A DNA stretch of 64,000 nt from Symsagittifera roscoffensis. Taxonomy: Eukaryota > Xenacoelomorpha > Acoela > Convolutidae. The notes under the pieces are model-generated. The model was not told the origin of the DNA and ran no database searches. It was given only the letters and a program-made list of their open reading frames with translations. How positions within the stretch are numbered: position 1 is the stretch's first letter; the number at the start of each line of letters is the position of its first letter. Shown here piece by piece: positions 9,655 through 19,269 of this stretch. Position numbers and translations under genes: made by a program. The DNA lies in contig NC_087070.1 of the NCBI RefSeq assembly GCF_963678635.1, positions 12,682,539 to 12,746,538 of the forward strand, written 5' to 3'.

Positions 9655-11712
9655 CTAGTCTACCATCCTGCCCAAGTATTTTATTGAGTCCTTGAGTATC
9701 TCGCACTTTGATGGTTTACACTTTAGCCCCGATCTTTTCATGCACGCGAACACCTCGTCAAGTCTCTCAATGTGGTCTTCTAGTGTTGGCGTTGCTATTA
9801 CCACGTCATCCACGTAGCACATTACCAGATTGCCATACTTCTTTGTCACGCCTATCAGCGCGTGTGCCATCAATCGTTGAAACGTGGCTGTGGCATTGCA
9901 AAGTCCAAACGGCATCCGTTTCCACTGAAACAGACCCAACTCGCAGGCAAACCCTGTCTTGTCCCTGTCCTGCTTCCGTAGTGGTACCTGCCAAAAAGGC
10001 GAGCCTAAATCAAGAATCGTAAAAAATTTTGCATCACCTAACTTCGAGAGGCTCTCATCAATCCTAGGTATGGGATAGGCATCCTTCACCGTGACGGAGT
10101 TCAGGTATCGAAAGTCACAACAAAACCTCAACTGGTCGCCTTTCTTTTTGGCCATCACTACTCCACACGCCCACGGTGACTTGGATGGTTCTATCATGTC
10201 ATACTCTAGTAACGTTTCGATCTCTTTTCTACACGCCTCCGATTTGTGCGGGGTCATGCGCCTCGCCCCCTCCCTGTGCGGTACCGCGTTCTCCTCAAGT
10301 TCTATTTCATGCTCAACGAAATTACAACACCCGATATCCGCTTTGTGCTTCGAAAAAACTTCTTCGTTCCGCTCTAGTACGTCCTTGATGGCTTCGAGCT
10401 GTTCGTCCGTCAGTTTGCCCCTCAAGTGTTCAATCTCCGGGAGAACCGGTTTATCAATTTGCATTTCATCTAGTGTGGGCCGCTTTGGAAAGTTCGAACA
10501 GCTCGACAGTCCATCGTTCGTCTCTGACTTAAGTGATTTAACAAGACCTGATGAATATTTTATTTCTTGTAATCGTCTCAAGATACAAATTTTGTCCCTA
10601 TGATCGGGACAATCAACGACTTCATTCTGTTTTGGGTTTTCAGTCATCTCATATCGGGTTTTAACCGGTAAAGCATATCCCAGTTTCCTCCCTCTCTGTA
10701 TCGTGATCGGTATATCAAGGGTATTCAACAAGACACTGACGCAGAGGCCGCTCTTCGTTATCGAGAAGGATCTTCCTAAAACAGCAGCACTTTGACTATT
10801 AGGATTCGGAACTATGCACACTTGCTTATTGTCACTTAATTCATTGTAATTTTTCATCCGCAAGCCTACGATTGCCGCTTCATTCGCCTTTAGCCTCACC
10901 CTCCTACTCAAGAACACCGGTGCTTTGCTTTCATTCGTCATTATTAAATTTACCGGTTTGATTGCGTACCTCCTATCCGGGTTCCGTATCCTGAACATTG
11001 CGTTGTTTAGATCAATCGCTACATCAAAGTTCCTGATGAAGTCTCTGCCTAAAATAAATTGGTCAGACTCATCTAGGTTTTCTACTACAAGAAAACTCAT
11101 CCACAGGTTACGTTCCCCCAGATTGAGCGCTATTATCGGCGTTCTGCCCAACACGCGCAGGGCCCCTTTGTTCGCAGCCGACAACCGTATTCTCGAATCT
11201 ATCAAGTCATCTTTGTTGAAGCCCATTCGTTCCCAAGTTTCGATTGGTATGACACTCAAGACCGCTCCCGTATCAAGTAACCCACGTAACTGAGTCTTCT
11301 TGCCACTTATGTCTAGCACGTGCCCTGTCACATCTGTCTCTGTCCCGATGTGCATCGCATCTTCTTCAAGCATGGCGCAGTGTCCAATCGATCTCACCTT
11401 TAACTCTTCCTTCCCTACGTAGATTTGCCCAATTAGGTCTTCATCACATGTTATCATTGTTTTGGTATAGATGTTGATTCCATCTATATTTAACATCACC
11501 TCATGTGGACCATAAGCTTCTGTGTATCTGTTATCAACACGTACCGACTTGCTACCCCCTCGCGTGAGTAGTGCTCTCAATGCTCTAGAAGTCGATTGTG
11601 GGCTTATTAAACTCAAGTAATCTGCGTACACATCAATGTGCATTTTTGTCTGGTCGCTCGGTTCGCTCAAGTTTCTGGTTACCTCGTGGCCGCCCACTGT
11701 GATTATCGACAT
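9655..11712 (-). CDS. pol: Pol N-terminal part: aspartic protease and reverse transcriptase (E1)
   Basis: 685 codons. A retropepsin-like protease lies at about residues 140-240, with active site LLDTGA (D147) and an ILGRDF flap/helix motif. A spacer of ~180 residues follows. The RT domain starts near residue 480, with the fingers motif PWACGVVMAKKKG, LRFCCDFRYLN, a palm Asp in ILDLGSPFWQV, GLCNATATFQRLM and catalytic YVDD at 633-636. It lies in the same frame as gag, with only a TGA and 10 codons between them, so gag-pol could be made by stop readthrough. The frame ends at a TAG that is a lysine codon in E2. Key residues are intact. Confidence 0.93.
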   Translation of the reverse strand: MSIITVGGHEVTRNLSEPSDQTKMHIDVYADYLSLISPQSTSRALRALLTRGGSKSVRVDNRYTEAYGPHEVMLNIDGINIYTKTMITCDEDLIGQIYVGKEELKVRSIGHCAMLEEDAMHIGTETDVTGHVLDISGKKTQLRGLLDTGAVLSVIPIETWERMGFNKDDLIDSRIRLSAANKGALRVLGRTPIIALNLGERNLWMSFLVVENLDESDQFILGRDFIRNFDVAIDLNNAMFRIRNPDRRYAIKPVNLIMTNESKAPVFLSRRVRLKANEAAIVGLRMKNYNELSDNKQVCIVPNPNSQSAAVLGRSFSITKSGLCVSVLLNTLDIPITIQRGRKLGYALPVKTRYEMTENPKQNEVVDCPDHRDKICILRRLQEIKYSSGLVKSLKSETNDGLSSCSNFPKRPTLDEMQIDKPVLPEIEHLRGKLTDEQLEAIKDVLERNEEVFSKHKADIGCCNFVEHEIELEENAVPHREGARRMTPHKSEACRKEIETLLEYDMIEPSKSPWACGVVMAKKKGDQLRFCCDFRYLNSVTVKDAYPIPRIDESLSKLGDAKFFTILDLGSPFWQVPLRKQDRDKTGFACELGLFQWKRMPFGLCNATATFQRLMAHALIGVTKKYGNLVMCYVDDVVIATPTLEDHIERLDEVFACMKRSGLKCKPSKCEILKDSIKYLGRMVD

Positions 11713-11742
11713 TATTCTAGCCCCGATTTTTGATATGCCGAA

Positions 11743-13755
11743 TCATTTTCCTGTCACCTTCTTTACAGTGTTACAATTTCCAGTCTTTTTCGAGCCCGAT
11801 ACAGCCTCTGGTGCTGGCTTCGATCCAGTTAATGCTTCGTTGAAATTCTGCTTTTCGATCTCCTGCTTTAGTCGTTGTTCTATTTCTTTCGCTGCCAGAT
11901 CCTGCTTCACTTTGTTGATGGCCTCCGCTGCCGCCTTCTCGTAATCTATTTCTGGGGCTTTCTTCGCCGTGGCCTCTGCTGCACTACCACATTGTGTTAC
12001 AGTTTTCATTGATTTCGTTGGTAGCTCTACATTTGGTCCCTCAAGTTTCTTCGTCTCAAATTCACCTTGTCTGTTTCTCTGGTTCTGCACCGCTGCTAGC
12101 GCCAACTTGTGTTTCGGATGACTTTGATTCTTGACCGCTTCCCAAAACAACGGACAGTCCATCCTGAAGTGCCCGTCTTGGTTGCAGAAGAAGCATCTTG
12201 CACCTATTTTGGTGATCAAGCCGCTATAGAACTCGTGTTCTTCCATCTGACTCATATCTTCCTCATCAGGTGCATATCCCAAACTCTCCATGCCCTGTTT
12301 GTATGTCGTGCAATCCGCCACATGATGATCAACTGACCCGCAGTTAGCACACGACCTGCGTTTGTCCATGTCATCTCTGGGCTTGTACCATGACGACCTC
12401 TGTGGCTGACTCCCCCCTTGGGTGTTCCTGTTGTCTGAGTACGAGTATTTCTTGGGTTTCATCAGCATGTATTCTCTTGACTTCTGCCTCATCTCTTCTG
12501 GAGTTGGCGCATTATCTTTCGACAATGTGTAATACGTTGCTAACATCGTTCTCAAGTCATCACTCTTTACCCCATCAATGAACTTTGAGGCTATGCTGAA
12601 GTTTCTTCTATTGGTAGATTCTTCTGGGTCACTCCTTCTTCTCAAGCTCTCGAGATCATCTAGGAACCTGTCTATCGTTTCGTCATCTCTCTGTCTCCTT
12701 TTTTCAAATCGCATCATCGCTTGATGACCCTTCATGCCGGAGCCGAATCTATTCAACAGTATTTCAAAGATTTTGTCCGCGGTATCGCGTTCTTCCTCTT
12801 TCTTCGCAACCACGCATTTTAATGCCGTGCCTTCTAAATTGCTGAGTATGGCTGTGCATGCTTGTCTTTCATCGTTCAAGTTGTCCTGTTCTAGGTGTAA
12901 TCTCATCACTTCCACCCAAGTATCAATGCGTCCATCAGAGTCATCTTTGAATTCTTTTGGCTTTTTGATTGTTTTTCTGGATTTTCCCTCTCTTCTATCA
13001 TTCGAGTCAGTGTTCCTCGTGGCGAAGGCCTCTAGAGTTCTATTCATCATCTCCCAAGTGCTTGCCCATGTCATAGCATCCGGACCTGCGTTGCTGTTAG
13101 CTGTTGAGTCCCCCGGACCAGTCGTTGTACTTGACGTTCCATTCTTCATGATTGTTTTAGCAGCTGTTGGTGCTATGCTCACCGTATCCCGGGTTAAGGG
13201 CAACGGTGTCGATTGCCGTTTGTTCCTTTGTGGTTCCACAAAGTCAACTCTGGTGCCTTGCTTGCGATCCGCTGCCGGTCTTTCTTGTGAGGTAGAATTT
13301 CTCAAGATTGCATCCAATTTTGCCTGTATTGCACACGAACTATCGGCCTGATTTTTGCTCATTGTGTCCATTCTCTTTTCCAGGCTACCTAATTGGCTGT
13401 TGACATCATCATATCGGTTTTTCAACTGTTGCATATCTTTTTTGATGTTCCTATCTCGTTCTTCATTGGTGGCTTCTACCTTATCTGACATCTCCTTGAG
13501 TCTCTCGTCTGTTGCCTTAGCCAGGTTAAAATAACTATCCAGATACTCATGTTTGTTGTATCTTAATTCTTTTCTTATCACTTCTCTGTTCTCTTCGCTG
13601 TGCTTCAGTTTTTTGTCGATCTGATTCAGTTTTGCCATCAAGTCACCTAGCTCAATAGTAGCCTCTTCATGGTCAGCCGTCGGTCTGTCTTTGGCCGTAG
13701 CTTCTGCTTTAGTTTGTTCCTCTCTTGGATTGGCTTCTGTCGTCTTCGTGCTCAT
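11743..13755 (-). CDS. gag: Gag polyprotein (E1)
   Basis: 670 codons. The N-terminal part (about 25-130) is a heptad-rich coiled coil. A retrotransposon-gag capsid domain spans about 265-445 (DTWVEVMRLHLE, KIFEILLNRFGSG and FLDDLESLRRRS helices). Two CCHC zinc knuckles of the form CX2CX4HX4C follow (CANCGSVDHHVADC and CFFCNQDGHFRMDC), then a Lys/Glu-rich C-end. Gag forms the particle and binds genomic RNA. The frame ends at TGA 11743-11745, and the pol frame continues past it. An N-terminal basic extension at 13827-14228 is in another frame. Confidence 0.93.
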   Translation of the reverse strand: MSTKTTEANPREEQTKAEATAKDRPTADHEEATIELGDLMAKLNQIDKKLKHSEENREVIRKELRYNKHEYLDSYFNLAKATDERLKEMSDKVEATNEERDRNIKKDMQQLKNRYDDVNSQLGSLEKRMDTMSKNQADSSCAIQAKLDAILRNSTSQERPAADRKQGTRVDFVEPQRNKRQSTPLPLTRDTVSIAPTAAKTIMKNGTSSTTTGPGDSTANSNAGPDAMTWASTWEMMNRTLEAFATRNTDSNDRREGKSRKTIKKPKEFKDDSDGRIDTWVEVMRLHLEQDNLNDERQACTAILSNLEGTALKCVVAKKEEERDTADKIFEILLNRFGSGMKGHQAMMRFEKRRQRDDETIDRFLDDLESLRRRSDPEESTNRRNFSIASKFIDGVKSDDLRTMLATYYTLSKDNAPTPEEMRQKSREYMLMKPKKYSYSDNRNTQGGSQPQRSSWYKPRDDMDKRRSCANCGSVDHHVADCTTYKQGMESLGYAPDEEDMSQMEEHEFYSGLITKIGARCFFCNQDGHFRMDCPLFWEAVKNQSHPKHKLALAAVQNQRNRQGEFETKKLEGPNVELPTKSMKTVTQCGSAAEATAKKAPEIDYEKAAAEAINKVKQDLAAKEIEQRLKQEIEKQNFNEALTGSKPAPEAVSGSKKTGNCNTVKKVTGK

Positions 13756-13826
13756 TGTCCCAAATGTTCATGCTCTTTCAGCTTTTGGTTCTTCAGTCAT
13801 GTTTTCTTTCGTTTTTATTCCGACCA

Positions 13827-14228
13827 TCATGTAAAAGATGTCTTTTTTACTTGAGAGTCTTCTTTCACCGTTTCTTCGGTGTTGCCTATTGCATCTTCCA
13901 CATTGTCTATTGGTGAGAACTCTATGGGTTTCGGGTTTGGTTCTTCTGCATTGGGCATTGGAGTTGACTCCGTCGCCATTTTCCCTGTTTCATCCACACT
14001 TTGATCAGGTGTCTCTAGATCAATCTCGATGGTGGGTTCTACTCGTTCCCCTTCCGTGCCCTCTTTTGCTCTGTTCTCCGTTGTACTCCTTGTGCTGACC
14101 ATATTAACTGAAAAGCTCTTCTTTGTTATCTTCGGACCCATTGATCTTGTTTTGCGTAGCGACGAATTATACTTTGTCTTTGCTTCGGTAGATCTTTTTT
14201 CAGCTACCGGTACCCTGCTCCGCCTCAT
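13827..14228 (-). CDS. gag: Gag N-terminal extension or leader peptide (E1)
   Basis: 133 codons. It begins with a basic stretch (MRRSRVPVAEKRS) and contains MVSTRS, matching the start of the single long E3 gag frame (MRMSLDKSR, MVETRS). The rest is acidic and low in complexity. It is in a different frame from 11743-13755, with a stop just upstream of that ATG, so either one indel split the gene or this is a separate short leader protein. Nothing indicates function beyond a charged N-terminal tail. Confidence 0.6.
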   Translation of the reverse strand: MRRSRVPVAEKRSTEAKTKYNSSLRKTRSMGPKITKKSFSVNMVSTRSTTENRAKEGTEGERVEPTIEIDLETPDQSVDETGKMATESTPMPNAEEPNPKPIEFSPIDNVEDAIGNTEETVKEDSQVKKTSFT

Positions 14229-14513
14229 TATTTACAATTGTTATTATTTACAGTATTATTATCTACAAAATTTCTACTCTAAGGTTAAAACTCTAAGGAA
14301 AAAGAAATTGACAATTCGCTAAAAACAATTTTTCTTAAACTCTTGAAAACTTTTATGTGTTAGGTTAGGATAGGGAATGTGTTGTTATAATTGGTTACTT
14401 CAACCTAACTTAGTACTTTTGTAGTACCCCCTTCCTAATATTGTTCCAAGACTTTCTCTCTACCGTCCCAAGACTATTCAGTGTTGTCCCAGTACTTCTT
14501 GTTGGTATCTTCA

Positions 14514-15050
14514 GACCAATGTCCCAAGACCAACGTCCCTAGACCAACGTCCCAAGACTAACGTCCCAAGACCAACGTCCCAAGACTAATGTCCCAAGAC
14601 CAATGGCCCAAGACCAACGTCCCAAGACCAACGTCCCAAGACTAATGTCCCAAGACCAATGGCCCAAGACCAACGTCCCAAGACTAATGTCCCAAGACCA
14701 ATGGCCCAAGACCAACGTCCCAAGACTAATGTCCCAAGACCAATGGCCCAAGACCAACGTCCCAAGACTAATGTCCCAAGACCAATGGCCCAAGACCAAC
14801 GTCCCAAGACTAATGTCCCAAGACTAACGTCCCAAGACCAATGGCCCAAGACCAACGTCCCAAGACTATTGTCCCAAGACCAACGTCCCAGGACTAACGT
14901 CCCAAGACCAATGGCCCAAGACTGTTTCGTACCAAGACTGCTCTGGTCCAAGACTGCCCCAAGGCTGCACTGTCCCAAGACTGTGTTGCCCCAAGACTGT
15001 CCCCAGACTGCAATGTCCCAAGACTTCTTCGGTACTGTCCCAAGACTATT
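14514..15050. repeat. Minisatellite, 14-bp unit with 42-bp higher-order period, in E1 leader
   Basis: Tandem 14-bp units of the form ccaagaccaatggc / ccaagaccaacgtc / ccaagactaatgtc, arranged as 42-bp triplets in the regular core (about 14590-14830) and decaying to imperfect gtcccaagac units on both sides. They can be read through in both strands only because the period is a multiple of three and lacks stops. Confidence 0.9.
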
Positions 15051-15939
15051 CACTGAGTGTCTGGATATCGGATCTCTTTCTTCTTCGTTGTAGGGACTTC
15101 TTGATTCACTGTACCTTGTACCACCACTCAAGCTCTTGTGAAAATTTTCCCAAAAACCCTCTCTTGATGGCCAAATGCTGACCCCCCTTTTTTAGTTACC
15201 TCTTTTTCAATGTTCCCAGCAATTGAAAGCCAAAACTTGTGAGCAGGTATCTTGTGATCACCTGTTTGTATAAAAACCAATTGCAAATCTTCACCAAAAT
15301 AAAACAATATAAAAAAAATTTTAAGCCAGAAAAAATAATAAAACACAGAAATCAACCCACCTAAAATTCAAAGGAGACAAATGTCGACCTTCTGTCGAAA
15401 AAAATGTCTGGTACCTAACTGCCACGCGTTTTCCTCCCCCCACTAGCGATCTTATGGGGTATCACAAAAACTGTCTATATCCGTTCCCCCCTACCAATCC
15501 AACCAGCGTACCAATCTTAACTCGAGTTAAATTTTGGATATCCACCTATTATTACCAACGCGTGTTGATGGCTAATGTAACTAAATCAACGATGTCGATT
15601 AATTCGTTACTCTAATTTCCCCCCTTTTTACAATTTACAACCGCCAACCTCTAACCTAACCAGCCCCCCTACTAACCTCCCCCCTCTTTAGCCCCCCTCT
15701 TAAGCCGCAAAATCCCTTAAGCGCCGGGTGCTAAACCTCTCGAGAGAAAACCGTAGACCTGTTTCCAGGCCTGCTTGAGTAAAAACTGCCTCAAAACAAT
15801 GGGACTCCGCTTATCCAATTTTACACTTATTTCCTGTAATGTAATGTGGATTCTAACGATACCCGTTGCTCGACTTGAGAACACCCCTGTGCGTCCTCTT
15901 GTAGTGGTCCTGTGCTGGTTGTCTCTGTTCTGCACTTGA

Positions 15940-16146
15940 CAGCAGAACCACTTTCCCACTCGACTGGTCACCTCTTCCAATCAAGTCTCCTAGTGGTCCG
16001 TTTCGATCCTTGTGAACCAGTTTCCCACTCGACTGGTCACCCTTTCCAGTCAAGTCTCCTAGTGGTCCGGTTCGATCCTTGTGAACCACTTTCCCACTCG
16101 ACTGGTCACCCTTTCCAGTCAAGTCTCCTAGTGGTCCGGTTGGGTC
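15940..16146. repeat. 69-bp tandem repeat, about three copies, in E1 leader
   Basis: Units start actcgactggtcacc and end aaccactttccc. Copies begin near 15958, 16027 and 16096; a partial copy precedes the first and the last breaks off. On the minus strand they read as 23-residue repeats (TGPLGDLTGKGDQSSGK core), which may be incidental because 69 is divisible by three. Confidence 0.85.
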
Positions 16147-16521
16147 GCAATCTATCTGAAAACCCTTAACAACGCCCCCCACTCGGGCACCTTACTGAAG
16201 TCACTGGTTTAAATTGCTAGATTGATCGAAACGATCGGTCTTATAAAACAGTATGTGTATACTATTTAATTAATACAAAGGTTTGATCCAACTAATTTGG
16301 TATCAAAGTCACTGTCTTTTTTCGTTTTATGGTTTTTGTTCCTTTTTGTATTCTTTTTTGCTCGTGTTTTTGTCCCCCTAGTTGCCCCCCTTCACTCGGT
16401 TAGCTAAGCCTCGTTCGGAGAGCGTACCAGGAAGTTTTCTTGAGTTTTCTTAAAAAGCTATCACGGTACAACCGGAAGGTTTACACGTTCCCGCTGAACC
16501 GTACCACCGGTACTCTAGAAT

Positions 16522-16534
16522 GGGCATGTAGCCC
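16522..16534 (-). promoter_or_regulatory. Post-PBS leader hairpin (E1)
   Basis: GGGC stem pairing with GCCC across a 5-nt loop, about 60 nt downstream of the primer-binding site in element sense, preceded by CTCC. E2 has a GGGC/GCCC stem and E3 a GAGC/GCTC stem at the same place. Confidence 0.5.
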
Positions 16535-16582
16535 GGAGCTGTGTCAAGTGGGTTCAACTCCGTAGTCATGATGTCATAAAAA

Positions 16583-16597
16583 CACCTAGGAGCGCCA
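16583..16597 (-). promoter_or_regulatory. Primer-binding site (E1)
   Basis: TGGCGCTCCTAGGTG in element sense, 11 nt inside the LTR end. The TGG start is expected for pairing with a tRNA 3' CCA. The same site occurs in E2 and, with one change, in E3. The tRNA was not identified; the implied acceptor end is ..GGAGCGCCA. Confidence 0.65.
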
Positions 16598-16608
16598 TAA
16601 AAACACTA

Positions 16609-17302
16609 TGTAACAGTCGCCTACTTTAGTCACATATGAGGCTTAAGAAAAATAGGCCCTATAACCATTGGCTCAAGAGTCAGGGACACTATCTCTTGTG
16701 TTTTTCTACCTCAAGAACGGTCGGAGCCAATTCGGTTCGCTTGCGACATGAGACTAGAACCCGTTACAGCTTAAAAGCCACTACCAAAATACCCCCCCCC
16801 CCCCACTCTAGAAGTAAGAACGTCCCCATACTTAGGTCTCGAAATACCCAAAATACATGAACGCCGTTAAAAACCGGTTCGGAACAATCCGCTTAGTTAC
16901 TTTTTATTGGACAGTGGAACTTTGATCCATTTCAGATGGATCAACCTAAAACTCGCCTTATCTCAACATAACTATCATAAAATACACTCGAGAAATTTAA
17001 ATTGAGAACTCACATGTCTATGCGCTTGAGTATGAGGAGTAATTAAAAGATAAGCAGCTCGAGAATTAAATGATATAACTAAATAAGTTTGATGCTAAGT
17101 AGTTTTAACAACAGAAGTAAGTTTTGTCTCAAGAATCAAAGTTTCTGTATGAACCATCGGGACACTCGAGTTGTCCTCTCTTCCATTGAATGTTCACTCT
17201 GTCCCGTTCGAATAATTGTCCTTTCTCAAGTCTGTGTTCTATCCTCTTGTTTTCGGGATAAGACAGCTCTACTCTTTTATTATTTCGTATCGGGAAATTT
17301 CA
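16609..17302 (-). mobile_element. 5' LTR of E1
   Basis: 694 bp bounded by TG..CA in both senses (low end TGTAACAGTCGCC, high end ..AAATTTCA). The low end matches the LTR ends of E2 and E3 (TGTAACATTCGCCC), and a 'gatccat..gatggatcaa' segment near 16925 is shared with both. It contains a 14-base C run near 16791. The high boundary is set where the LINE RT reading (VVLRDLKNIL) stops, so it is approximate. The partner LTR is outside the window. Confidence 0.7.
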
Positions 17303-18412
17303 GAATGTTTTTAAGGTCCCGGAGTACTACCTTATATCGTCGGCTAAATTCCCATCATCTAAATACCAGATGTTAATTTTCGACTGCAACTGTTTGACTA
17401 GTGTATGAATTGCTTCCGCAAAAAGGGGTGGGGCTTCAGGATCACCTTGCTGAGTTCCGTCTTCTGACATTATGACAGAGCTTCCGTAAAAAAGGTAACT
17501 AGGTTTACCATACGCGCAATGGGTGTAATTATACAATTCGGGGCGATTTGAAAAAACACGATACAGCATTGTTTCTCTGTTTAAAGAGTTAAAGGCATTC
17601 TTAAAATCTAGTTTTAAAAGAACAGTACATTTTGGATTGTCGTCGCGTTCAATTAGGTTTCGAAACGAGTGCGCAGATATTTCTGCTCCTCATTTGGTAC
17701 CGCATCCTACCTGTACGTTTCCGAAAAAATTTTGTCGCTCGGAGAGGGCCTTGCTTCTAGCGCATTTAGACGCGATACGTCTCAGCGTGTTGCCTATGGC
17801 AATCGGTCTCAACCCTTCGTCTATTTTTATGAGGGCGATAAGCTTTGCGCCAAAAAAGAAAGGTCTTAGTGGTTCCGGTATTTTGCCATCTCCAATGAGG
17901 TTTATCAGCTTAGTAAGCGATTTCAGAAAATTAAGTCCTGCACTGCCATTCGACTTACTAACAAGATCTTTAAAAATTTGAGGAAATATTTTATCAGGAC
18001 CTGCTGCTGATCCGTTTGGAAAGGACATTATCGCTTTGTATAGGTCGAAATCGGTTACGAAAAAACTATCCAACTTTTCTGGATTTGGAGCTGCAAATTT
18101 GGCTCGCTGCGGGTGCTTAGACAACAATTTTTGATAGTTATCAGTTGAAAAAGGAGCTATTTTGTCATCCGAAGCAGCAAGCCTTATTCCTCCCTTTACA
18201 TTTCCTTCATCGAGCCTACTACTTATTAACTTTATTCTCTGCTCGAGGTCACTCAGAGGCGGGCTTGAAACTTGGGGATGGGGTTTTGGAAGTGACACGT
18301 CATTTGCTCGAATTTTTTTATTTATCAAAGAGCTCATGCTTGTGGTCTGTTTGCGTCCACTTCTTTTCGGTTGCTCCAAAAAAACAAGAAAGACAATAAA
18401 AAAATTAGCCAT
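17303..18412 (-). pseudogene. LINE-like reverse transcriptase, interrupted by the E1 LTR
   Basis: One reading frame from 18412 to about 17335, broken by an in-frame TGA at 17690-17692 and a frameshift near 17333. Visible motifs are GPDKIFPQIFKD, FFFGAKLIALIK, LRPIAIGNTLRRIASK, a LLKLDFKNAFNS palm segment with the first Asp, QQGDPEAPPLF and the catalytic WYLDDGNLADD. After that, VVLRDLKNIL can be read up to 17303, where the E1 LTR starts, so the remainder should lie left of the window. The YLDDG-type RT with LRPIAIG resembles a family common in invertebrate genomes; I do not assign a clade. Confidence 0.8.
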
Positions 18413-18762
18413 TTTGTAACATCTTCTACATTGTAGACGATGTCATTTATTTTGTCCGACAGACTTTCCGCCAAGGGAACACGCGAGTCTTTTGGTACTC
18501 TCTTGAGTACTCGGACATTTGAGATGGCTGTATTAACATAATTATCTAGCACTAAATCATTACCTATTGTCGCTTTATTAACAGATTTTACATCAACGCA
18601 TAAAGGACACTGAAACCATTGGGTTTTCTTAGAGTCGCTAAGAGAAATATTTACACAACTGATATGATACCAACTAGAACAACAATCACATCTAATCCAA
18701 TTTATCAGTCCTGAAGGTTTTAAGCAATCTTTGCTTGTACACTCTTTGTTGTTTTTCCTCAT
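18334..18762 (-). CDS. PHD-finger ORF upstream of the LINE-like RT
   Basis: 142 codons. Residues ~8-55 form a PHD zinc finger in C4HC3 order: CTSKDC, then CDCC around WIRCDCCSSWYHISC, then the W-F-Q-CPLC end. PHD fingers usually bind histone tails or act as ligase-like zinc folds; in retroelements they may guide chromatin targeting. The remainder runs into the RT frame after a T-rich homopolymer near 18390, where a one-base slip moves the reading to the 17303-18412 frame, so PHD and RT were probably one protein. Confidence 0.75.
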   Translation of the reverse strand: MRKNNKECTSKDCLKPSGLINWIRCDCCSSWYHISCVNISLSDSKKTQWFQCPLCVDVKSVNKATIGNDLVLDNYVNTAISNVRVLKRVPKDSRVPLAESLSDKINDIVYNVEDVTKWLIFLLSFLFFWSNRKEVDANRPQA

Positions 18763-19269
18763 CTTGACGCAGCATAAAGGTAAAAAAAAAGGATTTTGAC
18801 TGGACTTTAGGGGACTGAACTAACCCATGATAAGCGGTTAGTGGGAATTTTACAAATCAGCAAATAAAAAAAAGACAACTAAATTAATTTAAAAGGTTAA
18901 AAGGTTAAAAGGCAGCATAAAGGTTAAAAATCAAAAACAAGGAACAATCTCACCCGAGCTCAGTAGGTCCAGCGGCGCACCACCAGACTCCTCAAGGCAG
19001 TTCCAGTTCCCCACCTCCCCACAGAAAGCCACTTGACAGACCTGTCTCTAAAATCCCTCAGAGGGCGCTCCACATACAGGCACAAACATCAAACATAACA
19101 AATCTATTTAATAAGTTTATCACAACAATTAGGCTAAAAGGTGAAAAGCATGTAGATTCAACAGATTCGAAATTTTAGCAGCTGACCTTCCGATTTGGCG
19201 GTTTTGGGAGATTGACAGCGTGATTGGGACGATTGGTCAAACGGTGAAGGTCAAGATAATCTGGTATTT
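18763..19269. other. Region between the LINE-like ORF and the E3 LTR
   Basis: No gene seen. It probably contains the 5' end of the PHD LINE. A 13-bp direct repeat (gcagcataaaggt) occurs near 18771 and 18913. A 17-bp sequence (ggtgaaaagcatgtaga, 19140-19156) recurs exactly 800 bp further on, inside the E3 LTR. Confidence 0.5.

Larger units (their letters stand above)
14229..16608 (-). other. E1 leader (5' untranslated region) with repeats
   Basis: 2.4 kb without a supportable gene between the gag start and the 5' LTR. It holds the 14-bp-based minisatellite (14514-15050), a 69-bp tandem repeat (15940-16146), AT-rich unique sequence, a small hairpin (16522-16534) and the primer-binding site. 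Reading frames through the tandem repeats are repeat artefacts. Confidence 0.7.
1..17302 (-). mobile_element. E1: giant Ty3/gypsy-like LTR retrotransposon, truncated by the window edge
   Basis: Minus-strand element. Reading downward from 17302 it has a 5' LTR, a primer-binding site, a 2.4-kb leader, gag, pol, a macro-like domain, a 400-bp spacer and ORF2, which is still open at position 1. The 3' LTR lies outside the window. It shares order and protein similarity with E2 and E3. It is the best-preserved copy: gag is nearly intact, integrase and ORF2 are long and open, and pol carries a few stops and one frameshift. The outer LTR edge lies within a LINE-like RT reading frame, so E1 apparently inserted there. 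Confidence 0.85.

Noticed and set aside
14539..15131. Long open frames on both strands with WSWDISLGTLVLGH-type or PKTNVPRLMSQDQ-type repeats
   Set aside because: They are translations of the 14-bp minisatellite, whose 42-bp period lacks stops in several frames; no gene support.
15853..16182. Open frame with three 23-residue GPLGDLTGKGDQSSGK repeats
   Set aside because: Produced by the 69-bp tandem repeat in the E1 leader; no homologue in the other leaders and no conserved start.
16296..16320. TGGTATCAAAGTC on the plus strand, resembling an initiator-Met tRNA primer-binding site
   Set aside because: Wrong strand and not next to an LTR end; the conserved TGGCGCTCC site fits all three copies better.
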